From contig BLSF01000030.1 of the NCBI GenBank assembly GCA_012862575.1, forward strand, positions 458,896 to 522,895: a stretch of 64,000 bases of DNA, given 5' to 3'. The notes beneath the pieces are model-generated. The model was not told where the DNA came from, did no database searches, and was given only the letters and a program-made list of their open reading frames with translations. The translations under genes were made by a program, and so were the position numbers. Each line of letters starts with the position of its first letter. Position 1 is the first letter of the stretch. The DNA comes from Parietichytrium sp. I65-24A. Its lineage: Eukaryota > Sar > Bigyra > Thraustochytrida > Thraustochytriidae. Of this stretch, positions 1 to 10,469 are shown one piece after another.

Positions 1-57
1 AGTTATTTCTTCTGCAAGCAGAGTCTCCAACGTTTTGTCCTAGGCTAGCAAATTGGG

Positions 58-1257
58 CTACTTTCCGTCGCCGTTGAGGTTGCTGAGGATGAACTGAGAT
101 GGTTCCCGGGGGATCATTTGCATGGAGCTTTCGGCAAAGTTCATTTTGATGTACTCCACATATCGCATGAACGGGAGACCGATGATTGAGCAACCACTTC
201 CAGTGCACTCCTCGACTTCGGTGTCGAAGATCTCCTGAGTAATGAGCATCGGAACTTGAATCGTCTCTCCCTCGCTGGTGGCCAATACCAAAGTGATGTT
301 CACCCCGAAGTCCGTGAATGCGCTAGCAGCTGCTTGGGTGGCTTCTGCTGGAAGTTGAAGAGAAGGTGTGCCGGTGTCGAAAATGGTCTCAAACGGAGCC
401 ATATCGATTGCTTGGCCATTGATGAGGACACCTTGTACTTGAAACGTGTAGAACCCGGAAGACATGTCGATTGGGATCATCGTGTTTGCGTATGGACTGC
501 TTTGAGGCAGTGCAGCGGCTTCGCCAAACCGCAGAGATCCGGTTCTCGGTCCAAGCTCGCCGTTCCAGCTGATACCCCATTGCTCAGTTCGTGCAGACGG
601 ACTCGCCGCTTTGATAGAGGCGAGCAGTGTATCGGGAACGTTCTCGATTGGCTCTGGGCATTGACATTGTCCTTCGCTGGTCTCACATTGTGCATCGGGA
701 GACGCCGCGACTTGCGCCCAGCTTTCCTTCATCTCTTCAGAGAGCACGAAGACGCTATTCAGTGGCGCGCCTGCGATTCCCCAGATACCTCCTAATGGAG
801 AGTCGACTCCCGCGGAGCTTTTGGTAGGAACTCCGCACGAGTTTCCGTTCATACCAACTTGGTAGGTCATTGTGGAAAAGAGGGCGTTGTCAAGCGTTAC
901 CCCATTCGAAAGCTCCACGTCTCCGTAGAAGCTTGGGCCAGTGAATCCGTGGCCTTCTTCGCCGTCGCCATACAAATTACATTGCCACACATGCTGAGAG
1001 TCGACAATGGCAGGTTCGTAGTCAGAGACATCCTTGACTCCCTCGCAGAACCCGAGGGAAGATGACCCAGAGTCCACAAGGACTAGATCGCCTCCGACAT
1101 CGGCCATAACACGGAAGGCGCAGAATTCAGAGCCACAGAATTTATCGAACTGTACAGGAATTGACGAGTTGTCGATCCCCACAGGTCCGGGCATCGGCGC
1201 TCCGCGCAAGTGCGCAACCGCGCCTCCTGCAATTGCGGCTGCTTTCATTGCGAACAT
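58..1257 (-). CDS. Secreted pepsin-like aspartic protease (family A1)
   Basis: A 399-residue single-exon protein. Two catalytic aspartate motifs are visible: VDSGSSSLGF (Asp62, the usual DTGSS written as DSGSS) and IFDTGTPSLQLP (Asp294). Their spacing of about 230 residues fits the two-lobed pepsin fold. GGIWGIAG near residue 157 corresponds to the family GILGLG motif. The N-terminus is short and alanine-rich (MFAMKAAAIAGG), consistent with a signal peptide but not a strong one, and there is little room for a propeptide. Many cysteines suggest disulfides and an extracellular or vacuolar place of action. The start ATG lies in a good context (GAAAATG). Fold assignment is firm; substrate and whether it is active are unknown. 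Confidence 0.85.
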   Translation of the reverse strand: MFAMKAAAIAGGAVAHLRGAPMPGPVGIDNSSIPVQFDKFCGSEFCAFRVMADVGGDLVLVDSGSSSLGFCEGVKDVSDYEPAIVDSQHVWQCNLYGDGEEGHGFTGPSFYGDVELSNGVTLDNALFSTMTYQVGMNGNSCGVPTKSSAGVDSPLGGIWGIAGAPLNSVFVLSEEMKESWAQVAASPDAQCETSEGQCQCPEPIENVPDTLLASIKAASPSARTEQWGISWNGELGPRTGSLRFGEAAALPQSSPYANTMIPIDMSSGFYTFQVQGVLINGQAIDMAPFETIFDTGTPSLQLPAEATQAAASAFTDFGVNITLVLATSEGETIQVPMLITQEIFDTEVEECTGSGCSIIGLPFMRYVEYIKMNFAESSMQMIPREPSQFILSNLNGDGK

Positions 1258-2409
1258 TTTCGATTCCTTTTTTGGTACGTCTATGTCAAGTACTCTGTTA
1301 CGTTGATCCTCTTCTCTTTGGTTGGTATCTTCGTCTTCGTCTTTGCCTTTCTAGTTTTCTGTTTTTTTGTTGTTTTGCTTCTTCGTTGATTTGGTGATTG
1401 CTCAACTTCGGACAAGAGACAAGATCGCAAGCGGGATCGAAGAAAATATGGCAGAGTACATGATACCGCCCTCCAAGTTCGCTGTGACATTCGGTTTCGG
1501 GAGAGATTTCGGCCAAACTATACTTATCGTACTGAAATGCACGAAAGCTGTAGTTCTAGTAATGCATGGTTAGTTGACACTTCGGTCCCACCTTAACGAA
1601 ATGAACTTAGTGCATACAGTATTCATCGAGATTCAGCTCTCTCTGAACCAATGTTTCCGAATGATTGGAGAATGAAACGTGGCCGTCAGTACATTCCTGG
1701 CAGTCTTTCGCGGTCTCGATGCACCCTGGTCCACGTATTGAGCACGAACACAAGATCTTCAAGACCCGAGCAACAATCCTGTTAGAGCGCGCACATGAGT
1801 GCGGTGCAGAGTTCTAAAGGGTATTCGCGACTCTGGAACTCGAAATACCTCGGCCAGCTAGTTGCTTTTTGTGCTCAGCGTTTCGGCCGTGAAAATGCAA
1901 GAGAGCCCTGAACCTGGTATCTAATGTGTTCTGAAATACTGTCAAAGTATCTCGACTCTCGCCCGGCACCGGAACTCTCCGAGACTGAAATGCAGTGAGC
2001 CGCTGCTCGTTCATGCGTCAAATACACATGTTGCAACCTATCTATTTTCTTGCTGCCTCCGCACCGAAACGAACACATACTTTGGAAAATTTCCCAGTCA
2101 AAAAAAAGAACAACCTTGTGCATTACAAGCTGCTGCTGCTGCCTTGGACTTTGCCGTCACGATCCAAACGCCAATCGAAAATAATCTATTACGTTTTTTT
2201 AATTTATAGTCGAGAGATTCTGGGGGGGAAGGGGGTTTACGACAACGCAACTAGGCTGACTGCCAACCTGTCGGCTAAGGTCAATTGATCTTGCCTTCCT
2301 GGGCCCTCCTTTCTCTTGATGGATACATATATATGGTGGTTGACTGTGAATCCGAGATATTTGTACCAGTACGAAGTAAAAATTTATAGTGCATGTACAG
2401 CGCGCGATT
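1258..2409. other. Intergenic, no gene seen
   Basis: About 1.15 kb between the protease start and the TCP11 stop. Small open frames here are short, overlap in several frames and have no recognisable composition. It should hold the protease promoter and the TCP11 3' end. Confidence 0.6.
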
Positions 2410-5301
2410 TTATTCCTCTTGGAGAACGAGCTTATTATGAATCGACTCGTAAAGCATTGAGTGTACTCGCATGTCCAAATTGTAAACGGCGTAAAGATCT
2501 CCGCACATCTTCTTCACGTCCTTTCGCCAATCCTCGAGGTTGATTTTTCGGAGGAGTTGGTCAATGTCGTACTCTGGCGTTTTTAGAGCTTTCCGAAGAA
2601 TGCTCCCGAATTGGCGTCGAACAGTGCCGCTCAGAGTGCCACTCGAGGCTTGGCGCAGAAGAGATGGGATGAGATCTTTTGTGGTTTGCGATAACGATCC
2701 GTTTCGCTTCATCTGAACCACGTGCTCTGCGATTTTCAAAACATCGTCGATGACTTGCTGAAAATCAAATTCCTCCGTGCGCCCCTCGTCAACAATCGAC
2801 TGAACAAGACCCATGAGGGACTCACGGCAGTGCTCGCTGACGATATCCGACGCAAGGAGCACAATGGCTTCGCCAAGCCGCAAGGCTTGCTTGAGAATTA
2901 CATTCAACACACCTAAAGTCGAGTATAAGAAAACTTGTCGGTTGAACTGGAAGAACCGGCTCCCATCGAATTCGCGGAGCGTTTCTGGCAACACCTGGCG
3001 CATCTCCACTTCGTTTGCAATGTCAAACTTAAACAGGACCCGCATGTAGCTCTCCATGCAGACGTCTTGGACATTCGTACTGACCAGCCCGTCTGCCTGA
3101 GCGGACGCAAGGGACTCGAGACCCTGCTGAACCCAAGCTTCGGTAAGGCTTGGCGAATCAGTGAGCTGTCCACGTTGGTACTCTCCGTCAAGAACTCTCT
3201 CCTCAAATTTTGCGCGCAGGTATTCAACCCCGTGGTTGCCTTGAACATGCGAGCTGAGCACGCGCAAGTGAAAGTTGGCCATGTCAATGTCAATGTAGCC
3301 CATTTCGCGCAGGATTTTGTCGAGAGCGTGGGGTGCCAGGACGCGCCAGTCCGACGACTTCTTCTGCGAAGCAGCGTGAAGCTGCATGAGCCACGCCTCG
3401 GTTTGTTCCTGGCGAACTGGCGCTTGAAGGGCAAGGAGGCGCTCACCGATGAATTGAACAAGCTCGTATAGATCCTTCTTATCGAACGCAGATGCTTCGA
3501 GTTGCTGCTCAAGCAGTTTTGAGTCAAGACGCGCTTCAAGTTGTGCGATGAGGTCTTTTCGATTTGGCGTCAAAGCAGCGAGCCTGCTGCTGATGGCTCC
3601 AATCACGGAGAGAAAAGTGCTGTACTCCCCCTCCTTGAGCTGCTCGGTGAATTCCTTGCTACCAACGTCCTCTTGTTGCGCAAGGTTGAGCTCATACTCT
3701 GCGACGGAGAGCTCAAATTCAGGGTTCAACATGAGTTCATGAACCATCTGCTCATTGCTTGGGATGTTGACCAAGCTTGCTGGTCGGCGAGGCAATGGCT
3801 TCTTCGGGGCGGCATGTTCTTCGGGAACGACTTGCTTGCCATTTTCACTTTCTTCTGCCCCAGAGAGGCTCGCGACCTGCTTCTGCGCAGTCTCTATCCA
3901 AGCCTGGTACGCCTTCTCCCCGATCAGCTTCTTGACGCGCACCTCAATCGAGAGCAGCTGACCCTGATTTCCTGCGAGATGCTGCTGCAAGCCAGGATCC
4001 TGAGCTGCGGCTGCGCTCTCCGCGATGAGGGATTCAACATGCTTGAGATTGAGCTGGATTTGCACATACGCTTGCTGCAGCTCCTCTGCCAAACTCAGAG
4101 CGTCTGCTTGCTTCCATGTCAAAAAGGCTCGCGCATACTGCAAATGAATCGTTCGCACGACCCGAATGTGGTTTGTAATTGCCACAAGCCCTGCCCACCG
4201 TTTGCCTTTCTCCTCTTCACAAGCCTCCACAAGGTCCATGAGCTTTTGGCACGCTTTGTATAAGCAATTTGCAGCAAGCTGGAGATGATTCCGGTACTTG
4301 GCGTGACTGGCGTCCTGCTCCACACCGCCTAGTACAGTCTCAGGTTGGTGAAAGATCATGAGGCTCGCGAGAAAGGAGCGCGCTGTAGAGACAGTCGTAG
4401 ATGTTGCAGTGCAAGGTCCAAGTCGAGGAGAAGACCTCGGAGTGGTCGGGCGTTTTCCTGGCTTGATAGAATCCAGGAATCGCTGGGCAGCTACGATGAC
4501 CTGCTTCTGGTTAAGGTGCTGCGCAAGCTCCTCAAACATGCTCTCCACCTGTTCCTCGATGGTGCTGGTGAGATTCTCTGATGCCACCGGAGAAAAGATT
4601 GTCTTGAGCTCATTGCCCGGGTCAGATCGCAGAAAAGAAACCGCAACCTTGCGAGCGCTCAGGTTTCCACGCCACCAGCCTTGAACGCGGCGGATCATGC
4701 GAAGTTGGTCGCAGCGGTCCTTGACTCGCTGAAGGTGTTGGCGGACCTGATCCATTCGCTTCTCAAAGCCGCCATTGCGTCTTTCTTCGGCCTCCAAAAT
4801 TTTGTTTTCCAGATTTACAATCTCCACAGACCTTCGGCGCGGTCGCGATACGGTTGGCGACTTTGGGGCAGCTCGCTGGCGTCTGTCGTTCAGGATGTCC
4901 ACCCTGCGAGTCTCTGCCGCGCGGAGCTTGTCCTCGATTTGGTCAGCCAGCTCCGCCGTCTGCCTGTCGCGCTCGGCGGTGGTCTTCTTGGCAATCTCCT
5001 TCGCCCTCGCAAACTTGCGCCCATTCTCCTTCGCGTGCGCTTCGAGTTTGTCGTCGCGGCGCTTCTTCGCGAGCACCACCGGGCTCTTTGGCGAGCTCCA
5101 TTTCTCGAGCATCACAGGTTTGTCGAAGACGCCACCAGGCGACCTGGACCTCTTCTCGAGCCGCTTTTGCACGGGCGACTTGGGCTCGATCGTGGCCACC
5201 TCTTTCTGGACTTCGACATCCCAGCTCAATGCTCCTTTCGGCACATGGATCGTCAACCCCGATCCTTTCCTTGCCGACGCCGACGCCGATGCCGAGCTCA
5301 T
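2410..5301 (-). CDS. T-complex protein 11 (TCP11/SOK1) family protein
   Basis: A 963-residue single-exon protein, counted from the first ATG (context GAAAATGAG); the frame is open further upstream only from a GTG. The N-terminal third is basic and coiled-coil, with many Lys/Glu/Arg, SP sites, and an IQ-like stretch around residues 200-220 (MIRRVQGWWRGNLSARK). The C-terminal half carries the Tcp11 domain: a DLIAQLEARLD...LLEQQ segment, LQAPVRQEQTEAW (family pattern 'LCAPVRDE') and a helical run to the end. Family members include mouse TCP11 (sperm flagellum, cAMP signalling) and yeast SOK1. Function here is unknown; regulation of PKA-type signalling or a flagellar role are guesses from the family. 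Confidence 0.85.
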   Translation of the reverse strand: MSSASASASARKGSGLTIHVPKGALSWDVEVQKEVATIEPKSPVQKRLEKRSRSPGGVFDKPVMLEKWSSPKSPVVLAKKRRDDKLEAHAKENGRKFARAKEIAKKTTAERDRQTAELADQIEDKLRAAETRRVDILNDRRQRAAPKSPTVSRPRRRSVEIVNLENKILEAEERRNGGFEKRMDQVRQHLQRVKDRCDQLRMIRRVQGWWRGNLSARKVAVSFLRSDPGNELKTIFSPVASENLTSTIEEQVESMFEELAQHLNQKQVIVAAQRFLDSIKPGKRPTTPRSSPRLGPCTATSTTVSTARSFLASLMIFHQPETVLGGVEQDASHAKYRNHLQLAANCLYKACQKLMDLVEACEEEKGKRWAGLVAITNHIRVVRTIHLQYARAFLTWKQADALSLAEELQQAYVQIQLNLKHVESLIAESAAAAQDPGLQQHLAGNQGQLLSIEVRVKKLIGEKAYQAWIETAQKQVASLSGAEESENGKQVVPEEHAAPKKPLPRRPASLVNIPSNEQMVHELMLNPEFELSVAEYELNLAQQEDVGSKEFTEQLKEGEYSTFLSVIGAISSRLAALTPNRKDLIAQLEARLDSKLLEQQLEASAFDKKDLYELVQFIGERLLALQAPVRQEQTEAWLMQLHAASQKKSSDWRVLAPHALDKILREMGYIDIDMANFHLRVLSSHVQGNHGVEYLRAKFEERVLDGEYQRGQLTDSPSLTEAWVQQGLESLASAQADGLVSTNVQDVCMESYMRVLFKFDIANEVEMRQVLPETLREFDGSRFFQFNRQVFLYSTLGVLNVILKQALRLGEAIVLLASDIVSEHCRESLMGLVQSIVDEGRTEEFDFQQVIDDVLKIAEHVVQMKRNGSLSQTTKDLIPSLLRQASSGTLSGTVRRQFGSILRKALKTPEYDIDQLLRKINLEDWRKDVKKMCGDLYAVYNLDMRVHSMLYESIHNKLVLQEE

Positions 5302-5562
5302 TTTCGCCGCCAACTCGTCCGAAGCCTCACGACCGCACGACCGCACCGCGAGATCAAAGCAGCCAACGCCGAATTCGCAACCTCAAACCACACGCCGAGA
5401 GCCCTGCGCTTGCAAGAACACCTTGTCCACTTGTCCGCTGCGTCCAAATCAAAGGTCTGGCGCACCGCTCTATGGCACACGGCAAACGAACGCTGCCCCT
5501 TCCTGCACTCCTTCTTCCCAGGTCTGCACACTTTCTGCACACAATGGCCAGGTGCCCGCGCG

Positions 5563-5593
<31 letters not shown>

Positions 5594-7555
5594 TGTGTGC
5601 AGCTGTAGCTGTTGCGATGGGTTGTGGCTCTACTAGCTAGAAGAAGGAGAATGTGGGGTCTAGAATGTCTAGAATAAGCAATCAGTCAGTCCATCTCGAT
5701 TGTGTCCAGGTCTCCAAGACAGGGCCTGTCTCTATCAAAGCACGGCATGGGAAGAGAATGTACGACTGACTGCGGTCTGCGGTGAGGGTTGTTCAATGTT
5801 CTTTTCATTTTTTTATTTCAATTTGATGATTTCAATTTGATGATTGATTGATGATTGATCGACTGTGAATGGAATGGAATGGACAGCTCGTAACACATGG
5901 GCAGCAGCTATGTCAAGTAAACATTCTATTCTGAGTCTCGTCGACACGCACACGCACACGCACACATCGATCAATACACCTGCGAGCGAGCTAGCAAGCG
6001 AAAGAGAGAGACAGAGAGGGAGGATTCGGCGATGGTCCGAGCAGACTCACCGCTTCTACACGACGGGAGTTGAAGGTCAGCAGTGTAACTTTGGTTGATG
6101 GAGTTGATGATGGAAGCCTTGTATCGAACCGAAACTTGGCCTGTTTTCTTTCTTTCTTTCTCCTTTCCTTTTCCAGAGTTTGATGCATTCAATTAATAGC
6201 AGATTATCGAAGTTGGCTCGGAGAATAGTTGTTCTCGAAACGAAAGAAAGGAGAAGAAAGGCGAGAGCAGGAGAAGGAAAGGAAAGAAATTTCGTCATCG
6301 CACATTCCCGAGATTGATCGCTCTCGGCCAACATAGCACTCACTACCTCTTACTTTAATACTGATTCGTTACGTGCATGGCTATTGCGTATCAGTGTCAA
6401 CTACAGCACTGCGACTGCTACTATTGCTATTGATGGCTTAGCAATCTATTAGTGCACTGGTACACACTTTCGATTGTTCTTCGACTGGTGACGCGATTGC
6501 GTCAATATATAATTAGGCTGATGAATATTATGTGTTCCATGCTTGGATGACGTCATCGGACGCACTTTCGCGCTAGTGATCGTAGTGGCAGGAATCCATT
6601 TCTGGAACCTTGATTATGATTAGCCAAATCTATAATCAAGTATAGTACGTACCTCCATTTCTGAAACAGTGCTAGGGTTCCCCGAGATCCGGTTAGGGTT
6701 CGAGCGTATTATAATTTATACGAATACGATAAGTACGATAATAGAATATTTGTAGATACTCGAACGGTCTTGTGCTCAGCTCGTTGTTCTCTAGAGCCTC
6801 ATCCACCCTTAACACTAAACGTGTTCGAAGAGAGAGAGTCACCTTTTTTGTGAGAGAAACGGGATGTGCATCGCCAAATTGCGCCCCACAGCCGGTGCGC
6901 GGCGCTGGCCTTGTTAATGTAAAAGTTAAGGGTTACTATATCCCGCGAAAACGAGGTGCGCAATTGTCTGTTCTCGAGGACGCCGTCTCGGAGGGCTAGC
7001 TGGCAGGCTAGCCAGAGCTAGAAAGAGATTGATTGGGAGAGCGTAAAGTTGGCAAGCCATCTGCGCAGGTGCTTCAGGTGAGAGAGCAGTTCGTTCAAAA
7101 TTCAAAATTCTTTCGCTTGGGGATGCTGGATGTTGAGGCTTATTCATCAGTTTGACGAATAAGAGAGCAATTCGTTCGAATTTCTTTCTTTCGTTGGGGG
7201 ATGCTGGATGCTGAGGCAGCTCGTTAGTTTGACAACTTGGCCGCTTCTTGACCCTCCCCAGGTGGGTTTATCTGTGGAAGATTGGATGTGCTTTGCTGGC
7301 GATAGGATCGATAGGAAGTGAGCTGTTTGGCGCAGTTACAAGCTTTTGGTTCCAACAGATTGAATAGTATATCTATGGGCTGTGGGACATTGTGAGATTG
7401 TGAGATTGTGAGATTGGACGACTTGGGGAGGAACTTGCAGCTGTGTGGATCATTGAAATTTGTCTCACGTTTTGCAAAGAGGCAACGAGTTTTCAAAGGA
7501 GAGAGGGAGAGAGGGAGGCAGGCGGGATCGCCGCGGAAAAACCTTGGAGAAAGAA
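5302..7555. other. Divergent intergenic region with microsatellites
   Basis: About 2.25 kb between the TCP11 gene and the four-TM gene, which point away from each other, so both promoters should lie here. It includes a CT/GT tract near 5563-5599, ATTGATG-type short repeats near 5825-5870, a CACA run near 5948-5966 and three copies of TGTGAGAT near 7391-7415. No coding frame is convincing. Confidence 0.6.
5563..5599. repeat. CT then GT dinucleotide microsatellite
   Basis: A run of CT repeats passes directly into GT repeats about 260 bp upstream of the TCP11 start. Visible directly in the sequence. Confidence 0.9.
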
Positions 7556-9163
7556 ATGTTTGGCGCCGGTCGAGATGTTGCGGGCGATGATGACGAGGCG
7601 CTGGATTCTATGTTTCGCAAGTTTGCGGGATTTACGAAACACGACGACGAGGACTCGAATTCAGAAGACGAGAATGGCGCGAGACGACACAAATCGAGTG
7701 TTGACGAGGACGAAGAGGTTGGTCGTGTTGTAGACGTCGACTCTGCTGAAATGTCCCTTGAGAGAGGTTTGTCTGGTGACAGGGACGAAGATAAGGACAT
7801 GAGCATCAAGTATCTTAGCGCGGGCAGCTGGGAAAACGACCTCCTTCTGCGATCGTCCATGAAGAACCGAAAAAGTAAAGGAAAGACCGCGGAGAAGAAT
7901 ACTTTTAGTTTACATGAGCTGGATAAGCGCAGGTATTACGAGATCGAATTCCAAGTGGACGACCAACTCTGGGAAGCTCTGGTGGCGATCGTCGGCCGGC
8001 TGCAATCGACGGACAAGGGGCAGATCATCCTCGCCTGCAAGGAGCTGCTCGAGTACTTTGCGATGCCAGACATTTATTCGCCCTTCTACGATGTGATCAT
8101 CCAGCGAACTGCTCCGGATTTGCAGCGAATTGTTGCCGTGATGGAAGACGATGAGGTATCAGAACTTGCGACGAGCTGTGTAGATCAAATGCTCAAATTT
8201 GCGGGCCCCACCCTGTTGAACGCTCTTGTGTCCGACGAGGAAACTCGACGAACCTTGATCGCACAGAACTGGGACGGGTACATGAACAATATCGAGCATG
8301 AGAAGCACCTTCGCACTATAGAGAAAGAAAACGTCAAAGAGAGACACCGGAAGAAGTGCACGGAGGCCGCCCTCATCTGCGTCCTTGGGATAGGCCTTCT
8401 GAGCTCCCTCGGGTTCTTTTTCCTCAACGTCGTCTTCTTGATGAAGTTAAAGGTCCCAGTCTCTGGGTGCATGAGTGTTCAGATCCTGACTGTGGCAAGT
8501 TTACTTTGGATTGGGCTAACCACCCCAATCACAGCTCTCATTTTACACTTTATTAGCTACGACTCCAAAGTGCCGATTTGCAACCGTCTCTCTCTTAGGG
8601 TGGTGTGGATCGTCATCTCCTCGCTGTATGGTGCGGGATGTTATATTGAGCGGGATGGCCCGTCAAGTAACGCGTCCTACAGCTGTACCTCAGTTGCGAT
8701 CGGGCAAGCTGGTCTCAACGTCATCATCTTCTTGATTGACAACGTGTTCCTGATGACTCTGCTGATCTCATGGTTGCCAAAGCGTAATGCTGTGCTTGAA
8801 CCGTTCTTCTTTCGCTGGATATACGTCCCGAGTGTCACTCGGTTTTTTAACTACGGTATCTGGGGCTGCCGGCCGTGCAAGCCGTTGTTTCGAGATGTAG
8901 GAGCAATAGAGACCTATCTCAAGTCGTTTTCGGAGGACGTGTCCGTGCAAGCTACGGTGAGACTCGCTGCCACAAAAAATCCTGAGGAAAGCACTATCAC
9001 GTTGGACAGCAGCTCAACAGATTCCAAAGAGGGCTTTTGCGGGACTTTCACAGAGCAGCGGAAAAACGCGGCCATCAAGGAGTACATGGCATTGTACAAA
9101 ATTGTCAAGAGCAAGGAAAAGAAGACCTCGACCCGCCGCCGAGTTTCGAGGCTACAGCAGTAG
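7556..9163 (+). CDS. Unknown four-TM membrane protein with long cytosolic N-terminus
   Basis: A 535-residue protein from the first ATG (GAAAGAAATG); the upstream extension starts at TTG and is not used. The N-terminus is acidic and disordered (DDDEALDS, EDSNSEDEN). A soluble helical domain follows (about residues 125-265, with runs such as QLWEALVAIVGRLQS and LLEYFAMPDIYSPF). Four hydrophobic segments follow at roughly 271-297, 306-333, 345-364 and 382-407, with a possible N-glycosylation site (NAS) between the last two. The tail is Ser/Thr-rich and ends in basic residues. I do not recognise the family. It ends only 40 bp from the stop of the convergent GPCR-like gene, so their 3' ends must be adjacent or overlap. 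Confidence 0.7.
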   Translation: MFGAGRDVAGDDDEALDSMFRKFAGFTKHDDEDSNSEDENGARRHKSSVDEDEEVGRVVDVDSAEMSLERGLSGDRDEDKDMSIKYLSAGSWENDLLLRSSMKNRKSKGKTAEKNTFSLHELDKRRYYEIEFQVDDQLWEALVAIVGRLQSTDKGQIILACKELLEYFAMPDIYSPFYDVIIQRTAPDLQRIVAVMEDDEVSELATSCVDQMLKFAGPTLLNALVSDEETRRTLIAQNWDGYMNNIEHEKHLRTIEKENVKERHRKKCTEAALICVLGIGLLSSLGFFFLNVVFLMKLKVPVSGCMSVQILTVASLLWIGLTTPITALILHFISYDSKVPICNRLSLRVVWIVISSLYGAGCYIERDGPSSNASYSCTSVAIGQAGLNVIIFLIDNVFLMTLLISWLPKRNAVLEPFFFRWIYVPSVTRFFNYGIWGCRPCKPLFRDVGAIETYLKSFSEDVSVQATVRLAATKNPEESTITLDSSSTDSKEGFCGTFTEQRKNAAIKEYMALYKIVKSKEKKTSTRRRVSRLQQ

Positions 9164-9203
9164 GGCTACGCAAGCAACAAAAAATCCTGCTCCAATCCCT
9201 TAC

Positions 9204-10469
9204 TCACACGCCGCTTTTGAACCCTTTCTCCTTTGGCGTGCGCTCTGGGCTATAATGTTCCGTAAGAAAGCGAGAGCTGCGATGGGTATCCCCCGCCTCG
9301 ACTGCCAGGGAAGTATTCGCAATAGGAGCTGGCATGCTGCTGCTCTTGTAAATTTCAACCACAGGAAGTGCATCAGAAGTTTTGGTCCGTTTCCATAACG
9401 GTTTCGTGATTCCAATGTTGACAAGGCTGTTGAGCGCCAGGTCCACCGCACTCCCGTAGTACTGCTGCAATCGCCACGCAGATTGTGACGGGAGCTCGCT
9501 TGTAGCCAGAATTTGACTCAGAACACTTAAGATGATCATAAAAATAAACGTGCTCACGATAGCAATCGACGACAAAATCATATTTCGACGAGCCAGTGAA
9601 TAGAGCTGCTGTGCACGTCCTTTATTGGAGCCCTCCTGGAAATTGTTGATAAATCCGGCGTGATTGTAGAGTGGGATGACGAACAGCAACAAAAATCCAA
9701 CGGAGAGTGTGGTGTCTAGAAAGAGAAAAACCCAGGATATGATCGGAGAGACGTCCTCGACGCACGCCTGCTCTTGAAAGTAAAGTTTACCGCTGAAGAG
9801 GAACACAGAAGTCATGGCGAGAATCGGCACCGAGATGGTTCCAATCCTCACCAGCATGAGCAACTTGTGCGGCCGCTTTTGGTCAAAGACATACACAGCC
9901 TCAGCCCGTTGGAGCAAAATGAAATAGCTCGCGGCGTTCGCACCAATGTAGAACAGCCCTCCAAAGCCGCCCACCCAGGCACAGATTTTCCACTCAATTT
10001 CTGCGGTGACCATAATTAACATGAACGCGATATTCGTGGCGGACAAGACGAAATTTGCCAGCAGAAGCCCAAACATGGAGCAGTTTTGCCTCTTCGACGA
10101 GGTCCACCTCCAGATCGTGAGCACGATTGCGATCGCGTAGAACGGGAGCGCGATGGTCGCCAGCCAACGCGTCGCGAGGACGCCTCTTTGGAAGCTCGGT
10201 GGCGCATCCATATCTGCGAAGCGCAGCGTGGAGTTCATATCTCGCGAGGGCAAGAGAGCGCTCATTTTGTCGTTCACCAAACCTCTATCCGACCGAGATG
10301 CTGCCTTCCAGCGACGAGTGATTCTGGTTTGCAACGCTACCCCAAGCTGACCCAAACCAAGCTGTGTTCCCAACTCTTGGGCCAGAACGTTTCTATCTGC
10401 TCTCGTAGCTCGAAATGTACGCAAGTTTTGGACCGCTCTATGGAGTAATGCAGCTGCATCCCAGAACAT
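9204..10469 (-). CDS. Seven-TM GPCR-like receptor
   Basis: 421 residues. Seven hydrophobic segments can be counted, at about residues 104-124, 134-156, 163-190, 203-228, 243-270, 290-318 and 337-355. A cysteine at the start of TM3 (KICAWVGG) and one in the second outer loop (EQACVEDV) are placed like the conserved GPCR disulfide. TM3 ends in LLQRAEAVYVF rather than a clear DRY. The C-terminal tail is Ser/Thr-rich, as expected for phosphorylation. The first ATG gives a long N-terminus; an ATG 68 codons later (ACAAAATGAG) has a better context, so the true protein may be about 353 residues. Class cannot be assigned from sequence alone; another seven-TM family remains possible. Confidence 0.65.
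   Translation of the reverse strand: MFWDAAALLHRAVQNLRTFRATRADRNVLAQELGTQLGLGQLGVALQTRITRRWKAASRSDRGLVNDKMSALLPSRDMNSTLRFADMDAPPSFQRGVLATRWLATIALPFYAIAIVLTIWRWTSSKRQNCSMFGLLLANFVLSATNIAFMLIMVTAEIEWKICAWVGGFGGLFYIGANAASYFILLQRAEAVYVFDQKRPHKLLMLVRIGTISVPILAMTSVFLFSGKLYFQEQACVEDVSPIISWVFLFLDTTLSVGFLLLFVIPLYNHAGFINNFQEGSNKGRAQQLYSLARRNMILSSIAIVSTFIFMIILSVLSQILATSELPSQSAWRLQQYYGSAVDLALNSLVNIGITKPLWKRTKTSDALPVVEIYKSSSMPAPIANTSLAVEAGDTHRSSRFLTEHYSPERTPKEKGFKSGV

Noticed and set aside
4681-5640. Long + strand open frames (up to 319 codons) opposite the TCP11 gene
   Set aside because: They lie antisense to a well-supported gene, occur in three frames at once and read Arg/Ser/Leu-rich, as shadows of Lys/Glu-rich coding DNA do.
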